Below, piece after piece: positions 42,997-64,000 of a DNA stretch of 64,000 nucleotides (positions within the stretch are counted from its first letter, which is position 1; each line of letters opens with the position of its first letter). The DNA is from Pogonophryne albipinna (taxonomy: Eukaryota > Chordata > Actinopteri > Perciformes > Artedidraconidae): contig JAPTMU010000119.1 of NCBI GenBank assembly GCA_028583405.1, positions 457,278 through 521,277 of the forward strand. Reading direction: 5' to 3'. Made by a program: the position numbers and the translations under genes. Below the pieces are notes generated by a model, which saw only the letters and a program-made list of their open reading frames with translations, ran no database searches and was not told the origin of the DNA.

Positions 42997-44539
42997 CAAT
43001 CTGTAATTTGTCTGGTAGTGGGACAAAGGTACACAGCACATGCTCCGGAAATATTTCTCACCCAGAGTTCAGGCTACCCACTGGACTCTTAGTAACTATC
43101 TGCTAAAAGCTGTTAGGAATGTGGCCCTGACTCAGGTTGGCTAAGCTGGTACTGAGAAGTTAGACTGTGCGAGGTCAGGGAGTCCGTTGTTTAACTATAC
43201 TAGATCAACCTCAATCTGTCAATTTATCTTGGTGTTTCTGTCAAAACTTCTCCTATCTTTAACTACTTTTAATGTTCTTTTCTTATCACTCTACAATTTG
43301 TTTCTCCAACAATTAACTATCTTTGATGTTCAGGAAGTTGCATCTTTCATGTTGGTAGGGGGTTCCTTATTTGAGAGAATTCACTAAAGCTAATTGCTTT
43401 TGACATAATTTATTTAGTATGGAGAAGCATTAACATGTTTTGGACTTTCATCGTAACTGATGTCATTAATGTTTAATAAGTTGCAGCTAAGAATGGGGTT
43501 TGGCTAGAAATAATGTGAAACAGTTCCTCTGGATAAAGGAGATCATTGTGACATTTAAATGGGTGTGTTTCTCCCTCTTTGTGTGGTTTGAGACTCTTGT
43601 CCCTTGAGAAATTATGGCTTGGCTTCTTTTCTCTGTATGTTCTCTGGGATTCAGCTCCAAGTTATTTTACAAAGGCCTGTTGTAGCTTGGACTCGAAAAA
43701 CTGGCAGAACTGTATTCAACCTGCACAGGTAATCAACACTATAGGCTTACATTTTGGCAGATGCTTAGGACAGATGTCCCAGCCAGGATCAGTTTTCATG
43801 TGACTTTTTACAACCAATTTGTTCAGCTTATTCCTATCAGCAGTTTCTCTAAAAAAATGATGAAGTTGTTGTTTAATGCAAATAAAATTCACTATGTTAT
43901 ACCTGTACAAATAGATGTAATACAAAATGGAGAAATGCTAAAATATCTGTTTTTAATCTGTTGATGACATGTAAAACAGGACATTTCAGTCAGAACTTTC
44001 TTCATAAAAGAGCAACACAAAGTGGGATTAAATTGTTTTTCAATGATGGGTTTCAAGCCAGATGTGCATGCTCCTGACCTAGTAGGCCATGACGACCTTT
44101 AACCTGAGATGATTTAGCCTCTAGCCTCTCTGTGACCAAGCTCCAGTTTGAACAGGTATGGAGAAACTGAAAGATTAGACTGATGGTGTGGGGATAACCT
44201 GCCCTGGAAGCAAAAACCTGACTTCATGAACTGCCACTGGCCAGGGGTATTGTAATTGTATCTGAAGTTCAAAATGTGTATGTCCCACACCCTCCAGCTT
44301 CAAGTAATTTATAGAAAACTCTGATTATCAGTGGACGTTGAAAGTAGGAAATAAACTAAAAATAAGGAAATAATTAGATAAAATATTCATCATCATCATT
44401 AATATTATGAAAAGGGTCACTGTTTTCAATCACTGAGACATTCTGTTCAAGTCTAATTTAACAATACATTCAGATGTTGCCTCCAATATGAAGTCTCTTA
44501 GTTGCATACACTGGCTAGATTTAAAAATCAGGAAACTAA

Positions 44540-44587
44540 CCCACATAAGTGACATAGAAACCAAGGTTACTATGTCACTTATTTGGG
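44540..44587. repeat. 48 bp near-perfect palindrome upstream of col5a3
   Basis: The palindrome opens CCCACATAAGTGACATAG and closes CTATGTCACTTATTTGGG, around a centre AACCAAGGTT. There are two mismatched pairs outside a 2 nt centre. It ends about 360 bp before the col5a3 start codon. Confidence 0.88.
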
Positions 44588-44863
44588 TAATGAGCACTTT
44601 AAGAAGTGAGACCTCACAAATTATCGCAAGTAATAATAATGATTGAAGGGGTTTTACTGCATCTCATCCATGCGTCCTGGGACCGTCCTAATGGGAGGGA
44701 AGAGGCGTGGGAGGTGGAGAGAAGAGGGAGGGAGTGATGGTGAGAGGGAGAAATTGAATTAGAAGGCTGGAGCGATACTAAGAGGAGCCACCACAACAAA
44801 ACTTCTCCGACCAACAATCAAGCAAGTGGAACTACAGACTGCCTTCTGTCCTTCTCTCTCCGC

Positions 44864-44890
44864 ATGGCTGCTGGGTTCCTAGAAATATAA
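44864..44890 (+). other. Short upstream ORF in the probable col5a3 leader
   Basis: ATG-GCT-GCT-GGG-TTC-CTA-GAA-ATA-TAA encodes eight residues and ends 54 bp before the col5a3 start. It matters only if transcription starts upstream of 44864. A TATAAAG at 44898-44904 could instead place the start downstream of this uORF. Confidence 0.35.
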
Positions 44891-44944
44891 CTTTAGTATA
44901 AAGTTTAGCTGGCGGAGGCAGAGGGGGGGTCTCCGCTTGTAAAG

Positions 44945-64000
<19,056 letters not shown>

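Overview
This window looks like chromosomal DNA from a teleost fish, probably a spiny-rayed one. It is AT-rich and intron-rich, full of long (CA)n arrays and typical fish transposon debris, and carries two split vertebrate genes. Species cannot be read from the sequence.

Layout. 1-11072: no recognisable gene; one trinucleotide array and two striking hairpins (3701-3765 and 8553-8638). 11080-14720: a 3.6 kb DNA transposon with 450-530 bp inverted arms, each carrying the start of a THAP zinc-finger exon. It sits inside an older retroelement tail and is flanked by TTTATTG repeats. 14721-15800: retroelement pieces, including the C-terminal end of an L2-like LINE. 15811-23217: no gene. 23226-24662: a complete-ended hAT (Charlie-like) element with 15 bp inverted ends, an 8 bp target duplication and a 137-residue zinc-finger ORF. 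24671-30912: no gene, then the likely rdh8 3' UTR. 30913-35699 (minus): rdh8, six coding exons, complete, 314 aa. 35700-44944: intergenic, with a retroelement tail, a (CA)n array and two hairpins. 44945 to the window end (plus): the 5' part of a fibrillar procollagen gene, best read as col5a3. It has six coding exons (signal peptide, TSPN domain and a lysine-rich variable segment), and the triple-helix part lies beyond the window. Its 12 kb first intron holds a MITE-like element and a long antisense LINE ORF (51584-54310).

How the parts relate. rdh8 and col5a3 are divergent, with about 9.2 kb between their start codons. From memory, RDH8 and COL5A3 are also divergent neighbours on human 19p13.2, so this looks like old conserved synteny. 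The two proteins are not functionally linked: one reduces retinal in photoreceptors, the other is an extracellular matrix chain. The unusual content is in the mobile DNA: the THAP foldback element, the hAT element, the antisense LINE, and a set of perfect or near-perfect short-spacer inverted duplications.
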